A DNA stretch of 64,000 bases from JAJYRX01 sp041655275. GTDB taxonomy: Bacteria > Pseudomonadota > Gammaproteobacteria > Burkholderiales > Burkholderiaceae_B. Below the pieces are notes generated by a model. The model was not told the origin of the DNA, made no database searches, and saw only the letters and a list, made by a program, of their open reading frames with translations. Where the stretch lies: NCBI GenBank assembly GCA_041655275.1, contig JBBAFU010000013.1, forward strand, positions 12,267 through 76,266. Reading direction: 5' to 3'. This document shows positions 1 through 8,636 of the stretch, piece by piece. The stretch's first letter is position 1. Every line of letters begins with the position of its first letter. The position numbers and the translations under genes are program-made.

Positions 1-1127
1 TTGCGGGCGGGGTCGAGGCCGTGGCATCCACCGGGGGCCAGCTGATGCCGCCCATCATGGGGGCGGCTGCCTTCGTGATGGCGGAATTCCTGGGCGTGTC
101 GTATCTGACGGTGGCCAAGTACGCCATCCTGCCGGCCATCCTCTACTATGTTGCGGTTTTCATGGCCGTGCACTTCGAAGCCAAGCGTATCGGCCTGAAA
201 GGCCTGCCCAAGGACGAGCTGCCCAGCATGGGGACCGTGATGCGTGAACGCGGACACCTCTTCCTGCCGCTCATTGTCATCGTGGTCGTCCTGCTCATGG
301 GTTACAGCGCCGCCTTCGCGGCCATGTCGGGCATCTGCTCGGTCATTCCCACCACCTGGCTGCGCGCCTCCACGCGCAAGACCTTCACGCCGCGTGCCAT
401 CATAGAGGCGCTGGAAATGGGCGCGCGCAACACCGTGGTCGTGGCACTCGCCTGTGCCTGTGCGGGTATCGTCATCGGCGTGGTCACGCTCACCGGCCTG
501 GGCCTGAGCTTCACCAGTCTCGTGCTCGCCCTGTCGCAGAACCACCTTGTGCTGGCCCTGCTGCTCACCGGTGTGGCCGGCATCATCCTTGGCATGGGCC
601 TGCCCACCACGCCGGCATACATTGTGCTGGTCGCCCTGCTCGTGCCCGCCCTGGTCAAGCTGGGTGTGCGTGTCGAAGCCGCCCACCTGTTCGTGCTGTA
701 CTTCGCGGTGCTGTCGGCCATCACGCCCCCGGTGGCGCTGGCCGTCTATGCCGCCAACGGCATCTCGCGTGCAAGCCTGTACGACACCAGTGTGGCTGCA
801 GTCAAGCTCGGGCTCACGGGCTTCATCATCCCCTTCATGTTCGTCTTCGGCCCTTCGCTGCTGCTTGAAGGCGATATCATGACCATCATTACCACCACCA
901 TCAGTGCCGTCGTGGGCGTCACCTGCCTGGCGGCAGCCATGCACAGCAGCTTCTTCTTCGGGACGGCACGGATCTGGGAGCGCGCCATGCTGCTGGCCGC
1001 GGCGCTGCTGCTGATCAAGCCCGGCGTCATGACCGACCTGATCGGTGCCGGCCTGATCGCGCTCACCATCGCCAGCCAGCTGATGATCGCGCCGGAAAAG
1101 AAAGCCGCTGCCGGCGAAAGCAGCTAG
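1..1127 (+). CDS. TRAP transporter fused permease, C-terminal part (cut by window edge)
   Basis: Inner-membrane permease of a TRAP transporter, the fused 4TM/12TM type that normally works with a TAXI-family periplasmic binding protein to import a small organic solute by ion symport. The frame is open at the first base, so only about 374 C-terminal codons are visible. STGGQLMPPIMGAAAF near the start and GMGLPTTPAYIVLVAL (bases 592-639) are hallmark DctM-type motifs, and the rest is a series of hydrophobic segments. The tail after about base 880 is the less conserved C-terminal module of this family. It ends 19 bp from the convergent lipoprotein gene. The family is secure; the substrate cannot be read from this part. 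Confidence 0.9.
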   Translation, partial: AGGVEAVASTGGQLMPPIMGAAAFVMAEFLGVSYLTVAKYAILPAILYYVAVFMAVHFEAKRIGLKGLPKDELPSMGTVMRERGHLFLPLIVIVVVLLMGYSAAFAAMSGICSVIPTTWLRASTRKTFTPRAIIEALEMGARNTVVVALACACAGIVIGVVTLTGLGLSFTSLVLALSQNHLVLALLLTGVAGIILGMGLPTTPAYIVLVALLVPALVKLGVRVEAAHLFVLYFAVLSAITPPVALAVYAANGISRASLYDTSVAAVKLGLTGFIIPFMFVFGPSLLLEGDIMTIITTTISAVVGVTCLAAAMHSSFFFGTARIWERAMLLAAALLLIKPGVMTDLIGAGLIALTIASQLMIAPEKKAAAGESS

Positions 1128-1146
1128 GGAAGTGCTAAGGAAAGCG

Positions 1147-1635
1147 CTAGAACGGCAGGCGATAACCTGCGGAGACGCGCCGGGCATTCAACACCTGCCC
1201 GTGCGCGGACTCCAGCCGCAGCAGATCCGTTTCCTGCACCAGGATGCGGAAACGGTTGATGAAGATGGGGTCATCCAGATTGACGGGGGCGCCATTCGAA
1301 TGCAGGGTGCGCAGGACCAGGGCATCCCCCTCACGCTGCCAGCACCCCGATTCCGACAGGCCCTGCGAGGGCTTGCCCTTGCGCTTGAGCTGTTCCTCAT
1401 AGCGCATGCTGCCGTCCCTATCGAGGTTGATCAGCGTGCGCATTTCGCCCGCAATGCCCTTGCGTGAATGAATGGCGAGCCAGCTGCCCGGCAGGCTGTC
1501 CATGACGGTAATTGCCCGGCATGAGGGCATGGCCTGCCCGGTGGCGGGTTCAGGGGCCGGGGCAACGGCGCAGCCGGCCAGCAAGGCTGCCAGCAGAATG
1601 CCCGCCCGACAGATCGGTGATACCAATGTGCTCAT
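1147..1635 (-). CDS. small putative lipoprotein of unknown function
   Basis: A 162-residue protein with a lipoprotein signal peptide. A short N-region is followed by a hydrophobic stretch and the lipobox LLAGC, so the mature protein should start at that Cys and be membrane-anchored in the envelope. The start at 1635 is chosen because GGGAAGG lies just upstream; an in-frame start 27 bases further up would put charged residues before the signal. The mature part has no motif I recognise. It contains a run of the lipocalin-like pattern (LPGSWLAIHS, then alternating polar and hydrophobic strands), but this is only suggestive. The gene stands alone between the TRAP gene and the glycine betaine operon. 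Confidence 0.7.
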   Translation of the reverse strand: MSTLVSPICRAGILLAALLAGCAVAPAPEPATGQAMPSCRAITVMDSLPGSWLAIHSRKGIAGEMRTLINLDRDGSMRYEEQLKRKGKPSQGLSESGCWQREGDALVLRTLHSNGAPVNLDDPIFINRFRILVQETDLLRLESAHGQVLNARRVSAGYRLPF

Positions 1636-1676
1636 GGGCCTTCCCGACGATGTTCGATGCAAGCCCTATTCTAGCC

Positions 1677-1705
1677 CCGGGGCGGGGCCTGTGGCCAAGC
1701 CCCGG
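1677..1705 (-). terminator. strong stem-loop after proW, probable terminator of the proXVW operon
   Basis: A perfect 7-bp outer stem (CCGGGGC with GCCCCGG) encloses a second 4-bp GGCC/GGCC stem with a 3-base loop. The hairpin starts two bases beyond the proW stop on the minus strand. No U-run follows, so it is either an imperfect intrinsic terminator or an mRNA 3'-end stabiliser. Confidence 0.5.
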
Positions 1706-1707
1706 AC

Positions 1708-2556
1708 TCACTCCCTGTCGCGTCGCGACTTGCGGATGGACTGGGTGATCCTGTCGAGCAGCATTGCAAGGATGACGACGGCAATGCCCGCCTCGAAGCC
1801 ATCTCCCGGACGCAGGCGCTGGATCGCACGCCATACTTCGCTGCCCAGGCCCTCGGCGCCGATCATGGCGGCGATGACGACCATGGACAGGGCCAGCATG
1901 ATGGTCTGGTTGATGCCCGCCATGATGGTGGGCAGGGACAGCGGCAGCTGCACCTTGAAGAGCTTCTGCATGCGTGTGGCACCGTAGGCATCCGAGGCCT
2001 CGATCAGCTCCACGGGCACCTGGCGTATGCCGAGGATGGTCAGCCGGATGGCGGGCGGCATGGAGAAGATCACAGTGGCGAAGATGGCCGATACCGAGCC
2101 GATGCCGAAGAAGGGAATGGCCGGGATCAGATACACGAAGGCCGGCATGGTCTGCATGAAATCGAGCACCGGCATGACGATGCGGTACAGGCGATTCGAC
2201 AGGGCGGCCATGATGCCGATGGGCAGCGCAATCACCACCGCCACGGCGGTGGCGATGACCACCAGCGTCAGCGTCTGCACCATGGGGTCCCACAGGCCCA
2301 TGTTGTCGATGAGCAGCAGGCCGACGATGGCGCCCAGCATCAGCCGCCAGCCGGACAGGCGCAGGCAGATCAGGGCCACGACGGCCATGAACACCCAGTC
2401 GGGCGTACCCAGCAGCACATCGTTGAGATTGTCGATACCGTCCTGCGTCATGCGCGAGATGCCGCGCGTGACGACGGAATATTCGGTGGTCAGCCATTTC
2501 AGGCCGGCCTCTATCCAGGGCCCTATGGGCACCCTGGGAAGCACGCCTTCCATCAT
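1708..2556 (-). CDS. proW: glycine betaine/proline ABC transporter permease ProW
   Basis: Inner-membrane permease of an osmoprotectant ABC importer. The 282-residue protein has the binding-protein-dependent permease fold, with about six or seven hydrophobic segments and an EAA coupling loop at residues 186-205 (EASDAYGATRMQKLF), which contacts the ATPase. QTMPAFVYLIPAIPFFGIG is the typical ProW/OpuAB transmembrane signature. The start ATG overlaps the stop of the ATPase gene (ATGA), preceded by AAGGAG. A second ATG follows immediately at 2553. It is the last gene of proX-proV-proW. Confidence 0.93.
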   Translation of the reverse strand: MMEGVLPRVPIGPWIEAGLKWLTTEYSVVTRGISRMTQDGIDNLNDVLLGTPDWVFMAVVALICLRLSGWRLMLGAIVGLLLIDNMGLWDPMVQTLTLVVIATAVAVVIALPIGIMAALSNRLYRIVMPVLDFMQTMPAFVYLIPAIPFFGIGSVSAIFATVIFSMPPAIRLTILGIRQVPVELIEASDAYGATRMQKLFKVQLPLSLPTIMAGINQTIMLALSMVVIAAMIGAEGLGSEVWRAIQRLRPGDGFEAGIAVVILAMLLDRITQSIRKSRRDRE

Positions 2557-3836
2557 TGCACTCCTTCAGTCACAGCCAGCGGTGCCGGCGTCTCATCCGG
2601 AATGATTTTCGGCGTGCCATCGTCATCTTCCGTAGCCGGTTCGCCGGCCTTGGCCAGCTCGTCGAGCACCGCACCTTTCACGACCACGCCCAGCAGGCGC
2701 CGGTCTTCGTCAACGACGGCAATGGGGACGCTGCGCGGCGAGAACATGCCATACAGCGCACTCAGGGGCTCATCCGGCCCGGTCACGGGCACATCGGGGT
2801 CGACCAGATCGCGGATGTGATCATCGCCTCGCTTCACGGCACGATTCACCGCTGCGGCTTCGACCAGCCCCAGCAGGCGCCGGTCGCGCGACGTGATATA
2901 GATGGAGTCGATGCCGCTCTCGCGCATCTTGTGCAGCACCGTGCGCGGCCCGTCGGATTCGCGCGCGGTGGCACGCACCGGTCGCATCGCATTGCTTGCG
3001 GTGAGCACGCGCGCCTTGTCCACGCCTTCGATGAAGCGGGCCACATAATCATCGGCCGGATGGCGCAGTATGTCTTCCGGCGTACCTTGCTGAACAATCT
3101 CGCCATCCTTGAGCAGGATGATGCGATCGCCAATGTTCAGGGCCTCGTCCAGATCATGCGTGATGAATATCGTCGTCTTCTGCGTATGGAACTGCAATTC
3201 CTGCAGCTCCTGCTGCATATCCTTGCGGATCAGGGGATCGAGCGCAGAAAAGGCCTCGTCCATGAGCAGCACGCTGCCGTCATTGGCCAGCGCGCGCGCC
3301 AGACCCACACGCTGCTGCATGCCGCCCGAAAGCTGATGCGGCCAGGCGTCTTCCCAGCCCTTCAGCCCCACTTGCTCCAGGGCCTCCAGCGCCGCGCGGC
3401 GGCGCTGCGCCTTGTCCACACCGCGAATCTCCAGGCCGAACTGTGCATTCTGCAACACCGTACGGTGGGGAAAGAGCGCAAAATTCTGGAAGACCATGGA
3501 AAAGTGGCGGCGCCGCGCCTCGAGCAAGTCCTTCTCGCCCAGACGCGTGATGTCTTCGCCATCGATCAGGATCTGTCCTTCCGTCGGCTCGATGAGGCGG
3601 TTCAGACAACGGATGAGCGTGGACTTGCCCGAGCCCGACAGGCCCATGATGACCAGCAGCTCACCGTCATGCACGTCAAAATTGATATTCGACAGGCCCA
3701 GCGTCTGACCCGTCTTCTCGAAGATTTCCGGCCGTTTCATGCCGGCATCGCGCATCTCGAGCGCGCGACGGGGGTTGGCACCAAAAACCTTGCTCAGACC
3801 CCGTACGCTTATCTTGATCTCTGGTTGATCATTCAT
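2553..3836 (-). CDS. proV: glycine betaine/proline ABC transporter ATP-binding protein ProV
   Basis: Cytoplasmic ATPase that powers osmoprotectant uptake through ProW. In the 427-residue product Walker A is GLSGSGKST (residues 65-73), the ABC signature LSGGMQQRV (169-177) and Walker B VLLMDEAFSALD (189-200). After about residue 290 two CBS domains follow (SIYITSRDRRLLGLVEAAAV and VDEDRRLLGVVV), as in the osmosensing OpuAA/ProV family, where they respond to ionic strength. The N-terminal insert with MRDAGMKRPEIFEKTG is also typical of ProV. The start at 3836 gives the normal family N-terminus; the longer frame would read back into proX. The gene lies 13 bp after proX and overlaps proW by 4 bp. 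Confidence 0.94.
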   Translation of the reverse strand: MNDQPEIKISVRGLSKVFGANPRRALEMRDAGMKRPEIFEKTGQTLGLSNINFDVHDGELLVIMGLSGSGKSTLIRCLNRLIEPTEGQILIDGEDITRLGEKDLLEARRRHFSMVFQNFALFPHRTVLQNAQFGLEIRGVDKAQRRRAALEALEQVGLKGWEDAWPHQLSGGMQQRVGLARALANDGSVLLMDEAFSALDPLIRKDMQQELQELQFHTQKTTIFITHDLDEALNIGDRIILLKDGEIVQQGTPEDILRHPADDYVARFIEGVDKARVLTASNAMRPVRATARESDGPRTVLHKMRESGIDSIYITSRDRRLLGLVEAAAVNRAVKRGDDHIRDLVDPDVPVTGPDEPLSALYGMFSPRSVPIAVVDEDRRLLGVVVKGAVLDELAKAGEPATEDDDGTPKIIPDETPAPLAVTEGVQ

Positions 3837-3849
3837 GGAAAGCAGACGC

Positions 3850-4719
3850 TTACTTGCCCAGCCACTTGGCCGCCAGCGCCGGATTGTCTTCCACCCACTT
3901 CTTCGCATTATCGTAAGGCTCGCCACCCTGCTCATTCATGAGCATGACTTCACCCATCTGGTCCGACGTCCATTCGAAATTGTCCAGAATGGCCCAGGCT
4001 TCGGGCATGTCGTCCTTGAGACCCTTGCGGGCGATGGTGTGGATCTGCTCCGCACCGCCGTAGATGCCCTTGGGATCATCCAGATACTTCAGGTCCCAGC
4101 GTGCGAACATCCAGTGCGGCGTCCAGGCCGTGACGACAATGTCTTCCTTGTGATCAATGGCATTGCCCAGCGCAGCCGTCATCGTCGCATCCGTGCCGTC
4201 ACGCAGACGCAGCGACAGGCCGTAGTCCTTGACCACCTGGCCGGTCAGGCGCTGCAGGCCGGCACCCGGGTCGATCCCGATGATTTCCTTGTTCAGCTTG
4301 TCGGCATGCGCGTTCAGGTCTTCGATGGAATCCACCGGCGTATAGGCCGGAACCACCAGACCGAGCTTGGTCCCATCCAGATTGGGGCCCAGGTCATCGA
4401 TGCGATCACCCAGCTCCTCGTAATAATCTTCGTGCGTCGTGGGCAGCCACGCGGCGAGCAAGGCATCGGCATCCCCCGTTGCCACCGACTGCCACATGGC
4501 GGCAGCGGCCAGCGAGGTCATTTTCACGTCATAACCGGCCTTTTCAAGCAGCACGCGCATCACATTGGTGGATGCCACTTCCGATGACCACTCGACATAG
4601 GCCAGATGGACCGTCCCTTTGCTCTGGGCTTGAACTGGCGAGGCAATCAGGCTCGCTGCGGCAACCACGGCTCCAGCAGCGATACGTGCCTTTTGACCCA
4701 TTGTTTTCAGCGTCAACAT
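3850..4719 (-). CDS. proX: glycine betaine-binding periplasmic protein ProX
   Basis: Substrate-binding protein of the ABC importer, OpuAC family, 289 residues. A cleavable signal peptide occupies roughly residues 1-32 (hydrophobic core AAGAVVAAASLIA, cut near VQAQS). The mature part starts with GTVHLAYVEWSSEVAST and carries aromatic residues spread through the chain, as expected for a quaternary-amine cage (for example TAWTPHWMFARWDLKYLDD). The start at 4719 is supported by AGGAGAAAT a few bases upstream; an ATG 18 bases earlier lacks this. It is the first gene of the operon and reads away from a roughly 270-bp intergenic region. Confidence 0.92.
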   Translation of the reverse strand: MLTLKTMGQKARIAAGAVVAAASLIASPVQAQSKGTVHLAYVEWSSEVASTNVMRVLLEKAGYDVKMTSLAAAAMWQSVATGDADALLAAWLPTTHEDYYEELGDRIDDLGPNLDGTKLGLVVPAYTPVDSIEDLNAHADKLNKEIIGIDPGAGLQRLTGQVVKDYGLSLRLRDGTDATMTAALGNAIDHKEDIVVTAWTPHWMFARWDLKYLDDPKGIYGGAEQIHTIARKGLKDDMPEAWAILDNFEWTSDQMGEVMLMNEQGGEPYDNAKKWVEDNPALAAKWLGK

Positions 4720-4990
4720 AATTTCTCCTGTAATCATTCGCCATGAAACCAGTTATCTTGCCAGACCGCAATGCACAAAGCAAATGGCAAAGGGACGCAG
4801 ATGTGTCAGAATGACAGGAAGCAATCGCCTGCCCCACCAGGAGGCCGGAAATATATTATTGCGCCTGCAATCATTTCATTACCTGATTCATCATTAGAAA
4901 TGCACGACACTGGAACAGGGCTCTCCGCTTGCGGTAGACTTCGGAAGGTTTCGCGTGCACTTCGCTTGCACCTCACACAGGAGTCACCCC
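4720..4990. other. intergenic region between proX and the small forward gene
   Basis: About 270 bp that should contain the divergent promoters of the proXVW operon and the 4991 gene. It is AT-richer than its surroundings around 4850-4910. It holds a short inverted repeat TTGC-GCCT-GCAA near 4859-4870. I could not make a convincing sigma-70 promoter call on either strand, and I see no RNA gene in it. Confidence 0.4.
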
Positions 4991-5161
4991 ATGGCCAATG
5001 CCAGGAAATCCAGCGGCAGGAAAGCCGATGCCGTACCCGCCCCCATGAGCCGGGAGGCCGCCCGGGAAGCGAGAGCCAAGGCAATGGCCAAGGCACCCGC
5101 CGTCCGCGACGATATCAATCCGGAAGGGTCGTGGCCCTTTCCCACCAGTCCCGAGTCCTGA
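4991..5161 (+). CDS. small basic protein of unknown function (56 aa)
   Basis: A short gene with a clear ribosome binding site (AGGAG, 8 bases before the ATG) and normal codon use. The product is rich in Ala, Arg and Lys in its first 40 residues (SREAAREARAKAMAKAP, probably one amphipathic helix) and ends in the proline-rich PEGSWPFPTSPES. No signal peptide or membrane segment is present. I do not recognise the family. It ends 18 bp before the YggT gene, so the two are probably co-transcribed. Confidence 0.6.
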   Translation: MANARKSSGRKADAVPAPMSREAAREARAKAMAKAPAVRDDINPEGSWPFPTSPES

Positions 5162-5179
5162 CCGCGCGGCGGATGCCCC

Positions 5180-5743
5180 ATGCTGAGCGATACGCTGACC
5201 TTCCTCATCAATATCTTCTTTTCGCTGCTCGGCATCGTGCTGATCGTGCGCGCCTGGGCCTATGCCATACGTCTGCATGCGTTCAATCCCTGGACGCAGA
5301 CCCTGTGGCGACTGACTGACTGGCTGGTACAACCCGTACGCCGGCTGGTGGGGCCCGGCAACCGTATCGACTGGCCCAGCCTGCTGGCCTGCTGGCTGGC
5401 GGCGCTGGCCTATCTGCTGCTGAGCTGGCTGATCGTGACCGGCAGGCTGCCCGACATCCAGAGCGTGGTGCCGCTGCTGGTGGCGGCCCTCCTCACCATG
5501 GCGCGCTGGGCCTTCAATGTCGTGCTGTGGGGCGTGCTCATCCAGGCCATCCTGTCCTGGGTCAATCCCATGGCGCCCATCATGCCGACGCTCACCACCC
5601 TCACGGCACCGCTGCTCAATCCCATACGGCGCATCCTGCCCCATCTGGGTGGCATCGATCTTTCGCCGCTGGTGCTGCTCGTCATTGCCCAGGTGGCCAT
5701 GATGGTGCTGCAGCACATGGCCTTCATACTCTTCGGCGTTTGA
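5180..5743 (+). CDS. YggT family integral membrane protein
   Basis: A 187-residue membrane protein made of two tandem YggT repeats, each with two hydrophobic helices. The second repeat ends in LNPIRRILPHLGGIDLSPLV, the family hallmark (P-x-R-R-x-x-P followed by G-x-D-x-S-P). YggT proteins of bacteria and plastids (Ycf19) have been linked to membrane organisation, cell division and osmotic tolerance, but no reaction is assigned. The gene follows the 56-residue protein and converges on the PfkB kinase gene with a 20-bp gap. Confidence 0.88.
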   Translation: MLSDTLTFLINIFFSLLGIVLIVRAWAYAIRLHAFNPWTQTLWRLTDWLVQPVRRLVGPGNRIDWPSLLACWLAALAYLLLSWLIVTGRLPDIQSVVPLLVAALLTMARWAFNVVLWGVLIQAILSWVNPMAPIMPTLTTLTAPLLNPIRRILPHLGGIDLSPLVLLVIAQVAMMVLQHMAFILFGV

Positions 5744-5763
5744 CCCGGCTGTCCCGCAGGGAT

Positions 5764-6705
5764 TCAGAGCTTTGCGGCTATCCCGTAATGATCCCTGAGA
5801 CGGGCGCGCACCACATCCAGCGGTACATCGTGGTTCTGGGGCCCGCGTGAGGCAATCTTCAGGCTGCCGAGCACATTCGCCAGGCAGCAGGCCTCGTACA
5901 GCGACCAGCCCCGGACCAGACCAAACAGCAGGCCGGCGCGATGGGCATCGCCGCAACCCGTGGGATCGACCACCTTTTCCGCAGGAATGGCTGCCACCGC
6001 CTGTTCCTCGCCATTCACATAAAGGGAAGCACCCCGGGCGCCGCGCGTGACAATGACGGCACGCATGCCTTCGGAGATGGTGCGCAGATCGCGGCCCGTG
6101 CGCTGTTCGATGACGCTGGCCTCATACGCGTTGGCGGTGAGGATGTCCGCCATGGCAATCATGCGTGCCAGGTCTTCACCGTCGAACAGGGGCATGGCCT
6201 GACCCAGGTCGAACACCAGGGGAATGTTCTGGGCGCACAGGCGTTCGGCATGGACAAACATGGCGTCCTTCGCATCCGGCGCCACAATGCCCCAGGCGGC
6301 GGCATGACCGCTCAGATCGTTTTCCGCGGAACGCAGCATCGCGCCGGGATGGAAGGATGCAATCTGGTTATTGTCGAGATCGGTAGTGATGAAGCACTGC
6401 GGCGTGTACATATCATCGATGACCTGTACCAGCCGGGTGTCTATGCCCAGCTTGCGCAGATGCGCGAGGTAATCATCCGCATCGGCACCGACCGTGCCCA
6501 CGGGAATGGGCTCCCCGCCCAGCTTGCGCAAGCTGTAGGCAATGTTGCCCGCACAGCCGCCGTACTCCTTGCGCAGACTCGGCACGAAGAATGACACACT
6601 CAGGGAGTGGATATTGTCGGGCAGGATATGCCGGTTGAAATGATCCTCGAAGACGGCAATCGTATCGAAGGCCAGCGAGCCGCAGATCAGCACTGCTTGC
6701 GACAT
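5764..6705 (-). CDS. PfkB-family carbohydrate/nucleoside kinase (adenosine kinase-like)
   Basis: A cytoplasmic sugar or nucleoside kinase of the ribokinase fold, 313 residues. The N-terminal GSLAFDTI and the glycine pair in EYGGCAGNIAYSLRKLGG form the substrate site. The C-terminal DPTGCGDAHRAG (residues 247-258) is PfkB signature 2, with Asp253 as the expected catalytic base and the GCGD turn as anion hole. Family members of this subgroup in betaproteobacteria are usually annotated adenosine kinase, but substrate preference cannot be decided from sequence. It lies 7 bp after the zinc-ribbon protein gene and appears to be the last gene of the tlpA-to-kinase block. Confidence 0.85.
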   Translation of the reverse strand: MSQAVLICGSLAFDTIAVFEDHFNRHILPDNIHSLSVSFFVPSLRKEYGGCAGNIAYSLRKLGGEPIPVGTVGADADDYLAHLRKLGIDTRLVQVIDDMYTPQCFITTDLDNNQIASFHPGAMLRSAENDLSGHAAAWGIVAPDAKDAMFVHAERLCAQNIPLVFDLGQAMPLFDGEDLARMIAMADILTANAYEASVIEQRTGRDLRTISEGMRAVIVTRGARGASLYVNGEEQAVAAIPAEKVVDPTGCGDAHRAGLLFGLVRGWSLYEACCLANVLGSLKIASRGPQNHDVPLDVVRARLRDHYGIAAKL

Positions 6706-6712
6706 GGGTCAC

Positions 6713-7681
6713 CTAGGGAAAGAAAGTTGTGAGCTGATAGCCGTTGAGTGTCAGGCCGCGGATCTCCAGCGGCAGGCGCACGTGGCGCTCGCTGCTCGCG
6801 GGAAAGGGCTGGCCATGGACATCCGGCGGCAGGTAGGTGGTGGATGGCAGATTGCGCCGCGCCACCGTGGCGCCGGCCGCATCCTTGAGCTCGAGCACCA
6901 CCACCGGCCATTCCTGGGCCCCGCCATGACGGTTGCGCAGGGTAAAGCTCAGCACATAGGCCGTCGTTTCCTCGGTGGCGCCCCCGGTGGCCGCGGCGCC
7001 CGTCGCGTCCGTCGCGGGCGCCTCCTGCGCCTTGGCATCCGTTTCTGCGGCCATCACCTTGCTGCGCTGCAACGAAGATTGCGTGATGACGATGAGCTCG
7101 GGATGGCGGGCGTAGGCGACCTGGCAGCCCAGCGGCTCGCACAGGCGCTCCAGCAGGGGCCGTGTCGCAGGGAACTGCCCCGCCAGCTGGACGCGAAACA
7201 CGAAAGCCGCCTGCGCCAACAAGGCAGCCAGGCCCACTATGATGAGCAGCAGCCACAACATGCGTACAAACGCGCCCCAGCGTTGGCCGGTTTCGGAATA
7301 CTCGCGCTCCCGGCGCACATGCGGCGACGGCGGGAGCACCAGGGAGGGTGCCGCATCATCCTGCCGGGCGGCACTGTCGGCAACCACGGGTTCGCTGCGT
7401 ACAGGGGCTGCCGGCTCGGCGCCGGAAATCGTGAACTCACCGCGCCGGCGCAGTACCGAGGGTGTGGCCGGTGGTCTCTGCGCTTCTGCTGCAGCAGGCG
7501 TCGATGCGGCCGGCGCCGCCGGTGCGGACGCAACGGCATCGCCGGCTACCACGGCCTCGTAGCCATCGAAGATATGGGCGCAATGCAGGCAGCGGATATA
7601 GCCCTTGCGCAGCTGCAGCTGCTCCAGGCTAGCCTGGAAGCGGGTTCCGCAATGAGGACACTGTGTGGTCAGTTCCACCAT
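6713..7681 (-). CDS. zinc-ribbon membrane protein with DUF3426 domain
   Basis: A 322-residue protein with three parts. An N-terminal MJ0042-type zinc ribbon (Cys8, Cys11, Cys31, Cys34; CPHCGTRF and RCLHCAHIFDG) is followed by a long Ala/Pro-rich low-complexity linker. One transmembrane helix (MLWLLLIIVGLAALLAQA) then leads to a C-terminal DUF3426 domain, probably periplasmic. This architecture is common next to prmA in betaproteobacteria; its role is unknown. The ATG at 7681 is chosen; an in-frame GTG at 7690 is possible and neither has a strong Shine-Dalgarno site. The gene begins 12 bp after prmA. Confidence 0.85.
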   Translation of the reverse strand: MVELTTQCPHCGTRFQASLEQLQLRKGYIRCLHCAHIFDGYEAVVAGDAVASAPAAPAASTPAAAEAQRPPATPSVLRRRGEFTISGAEPAAPVRSEPVVADSAARQDDAAPSLVLPPSPHVRREREYSETGQRWGAFVRMLWLLLIIVGLAALLAQAAFVFRVQLAGQFPATRPLLERLCEPLGCQVAYARHPELIVITQSSLQRSKVMAAETDAKAQEAPATDATGAAATGGATEETTAYVLSFTLRNRHGGAQEWPVVVLELKDAAGATVARRNLPSTTYLPPDVHGQPFPASSERHVRLPLEIRGLTLNGYQLTTFFP

Positions 7682-7693
7682 GGTTGGCACAAG

Positions 7694-8629
7694 TCATGAA
7701 TCATCATGGGCGGGGCGTTGTCCGTGCTGTTGTCCGTGCAGGCAGACCCAGACGTCGCGCGTCCTCCAGACTTCAAGCGCAAGCCACGGGGCATAGGCAT
7801 CGATGAGTTCCTGCGCCTGCCAGTCGAGTATGCCAGACAATACCAGAAAACCGCCGGGCAGCACGCGCCGGCTCAGCATGGGCGCCATGACCTTGAGCGG
7901 CCCCGACAGGATGTTGGCAAGCACAATGTCGGCGCCGGCCGGGTCCAGGTCATCGGGCAGCATTGCCTGAAGCGCCACGCGATTGGCGGCCGCATTGTCG
8001 CGGGTGGCCTGCACGGCCTGGGGATCGATATCCACGGCGCGCACCGGCCCCGATCCCAGCAGGCGTGCGGCAATGCCCAGTACGCCCGAGCCGCAGCCGT
8101 AATCCAGTACGCTCCGGCCTTCCACCGGATGGGATTGCAGCCATTCCAGGCACAGATGGGTGGTGGGGTGGCTGCCCGTGCCGAATGCCAGGCCCGGATC
8201 GAGCTCTATGCGCACGGTCTCCCTGCCCAGCGCCTGCAGGCCGGGATCATTGCGATGCCAGCTGGGCACTATCCACAGGCGCGGACCAATCTGCAGCGGC
8301 TCGAACTGGCCCTGGGTCATGCGCACCCAGTCCTGCTCGGCCAGGCTGCGCCACTCGGGCTCGGCCTCGAGCTCCGCGTCCAGGCCCGCATCATGCACGG
8401 CCTGCATCAGCGCGGCCCCGTCCTGCTCCGCAGGCAGCAGGGCCACGACGCGGTTGCGCCGCCAGGCCGGCAGCGCGGGCTCCAGCCCCGGCTCGCCATA
8501 CAGTGGAACCTCATCGGGCGTATCGCCGTCCGCATCCTCCACCGATACCGACAGCGCACCGGCCTCGAACAGGATGTCGGCCAGCGCTTCGGCCGAGGCT
8601 TGCGGACAGATGAGGACCAGTTCCTGCAT
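7694..8629 (-). CDS. prmA: ribosomal protein L11 methyltransferase PrmA
   Basis: S-adenosylmethionine-dependent enzyme that trimethylates amino groups of ribosomal protein L11. The 311-residue protein has the N-terminal substrate-recognition domain, then the linker DPGLAFGTGSHPTTHLCL and the methyltransferase motif I DYGCGSGVLGIAA. These are followed by AVDIDPQAVQATRDNA (motif II) and LANILSGPL (motif IV; usually NILA). The length is normal for the family. It lies 7 bp downstream of accC and 12 bp upstream of the zinc-ribbon gene, an order common in Burkholderiales. Confidence 0.95.
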   Translation of the reverse strand: MQELVLICPQASAEALADILFEAGALSVSVEDADGDTPDEVPLYGEPGLEPALPAWRRNRVVALLPAEQDGAALMQAVHDAGLDAELEAEPEWRSLAEQDWVRMTQGQFEPLQIGPRLWIVPSWHRNDPGLQALGRETVRIELDPGLAFGTGSHPTTHLCLEWLQSHPVEGRSVLDYGCGSGVLGIAARLLGSGPVRAVDIDPQAVQATRDNAAANRVALQAMLPDDLDPAGADIVLANILSGPLKVMAPMLSRRVLPGGFLVLSGILDWQAQELIDAYAPWLALEVWRTRDVWVCLHGQQHGQRPAHDDS

Positions 8630-8636
8630 GACGGAC

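Noticed and set aside
5164..5180. Alternative ATG at 5173 for the YggT gene
   Set aside because: It is out of frame. The ATG at 5180 starts the first YggT helix directly.
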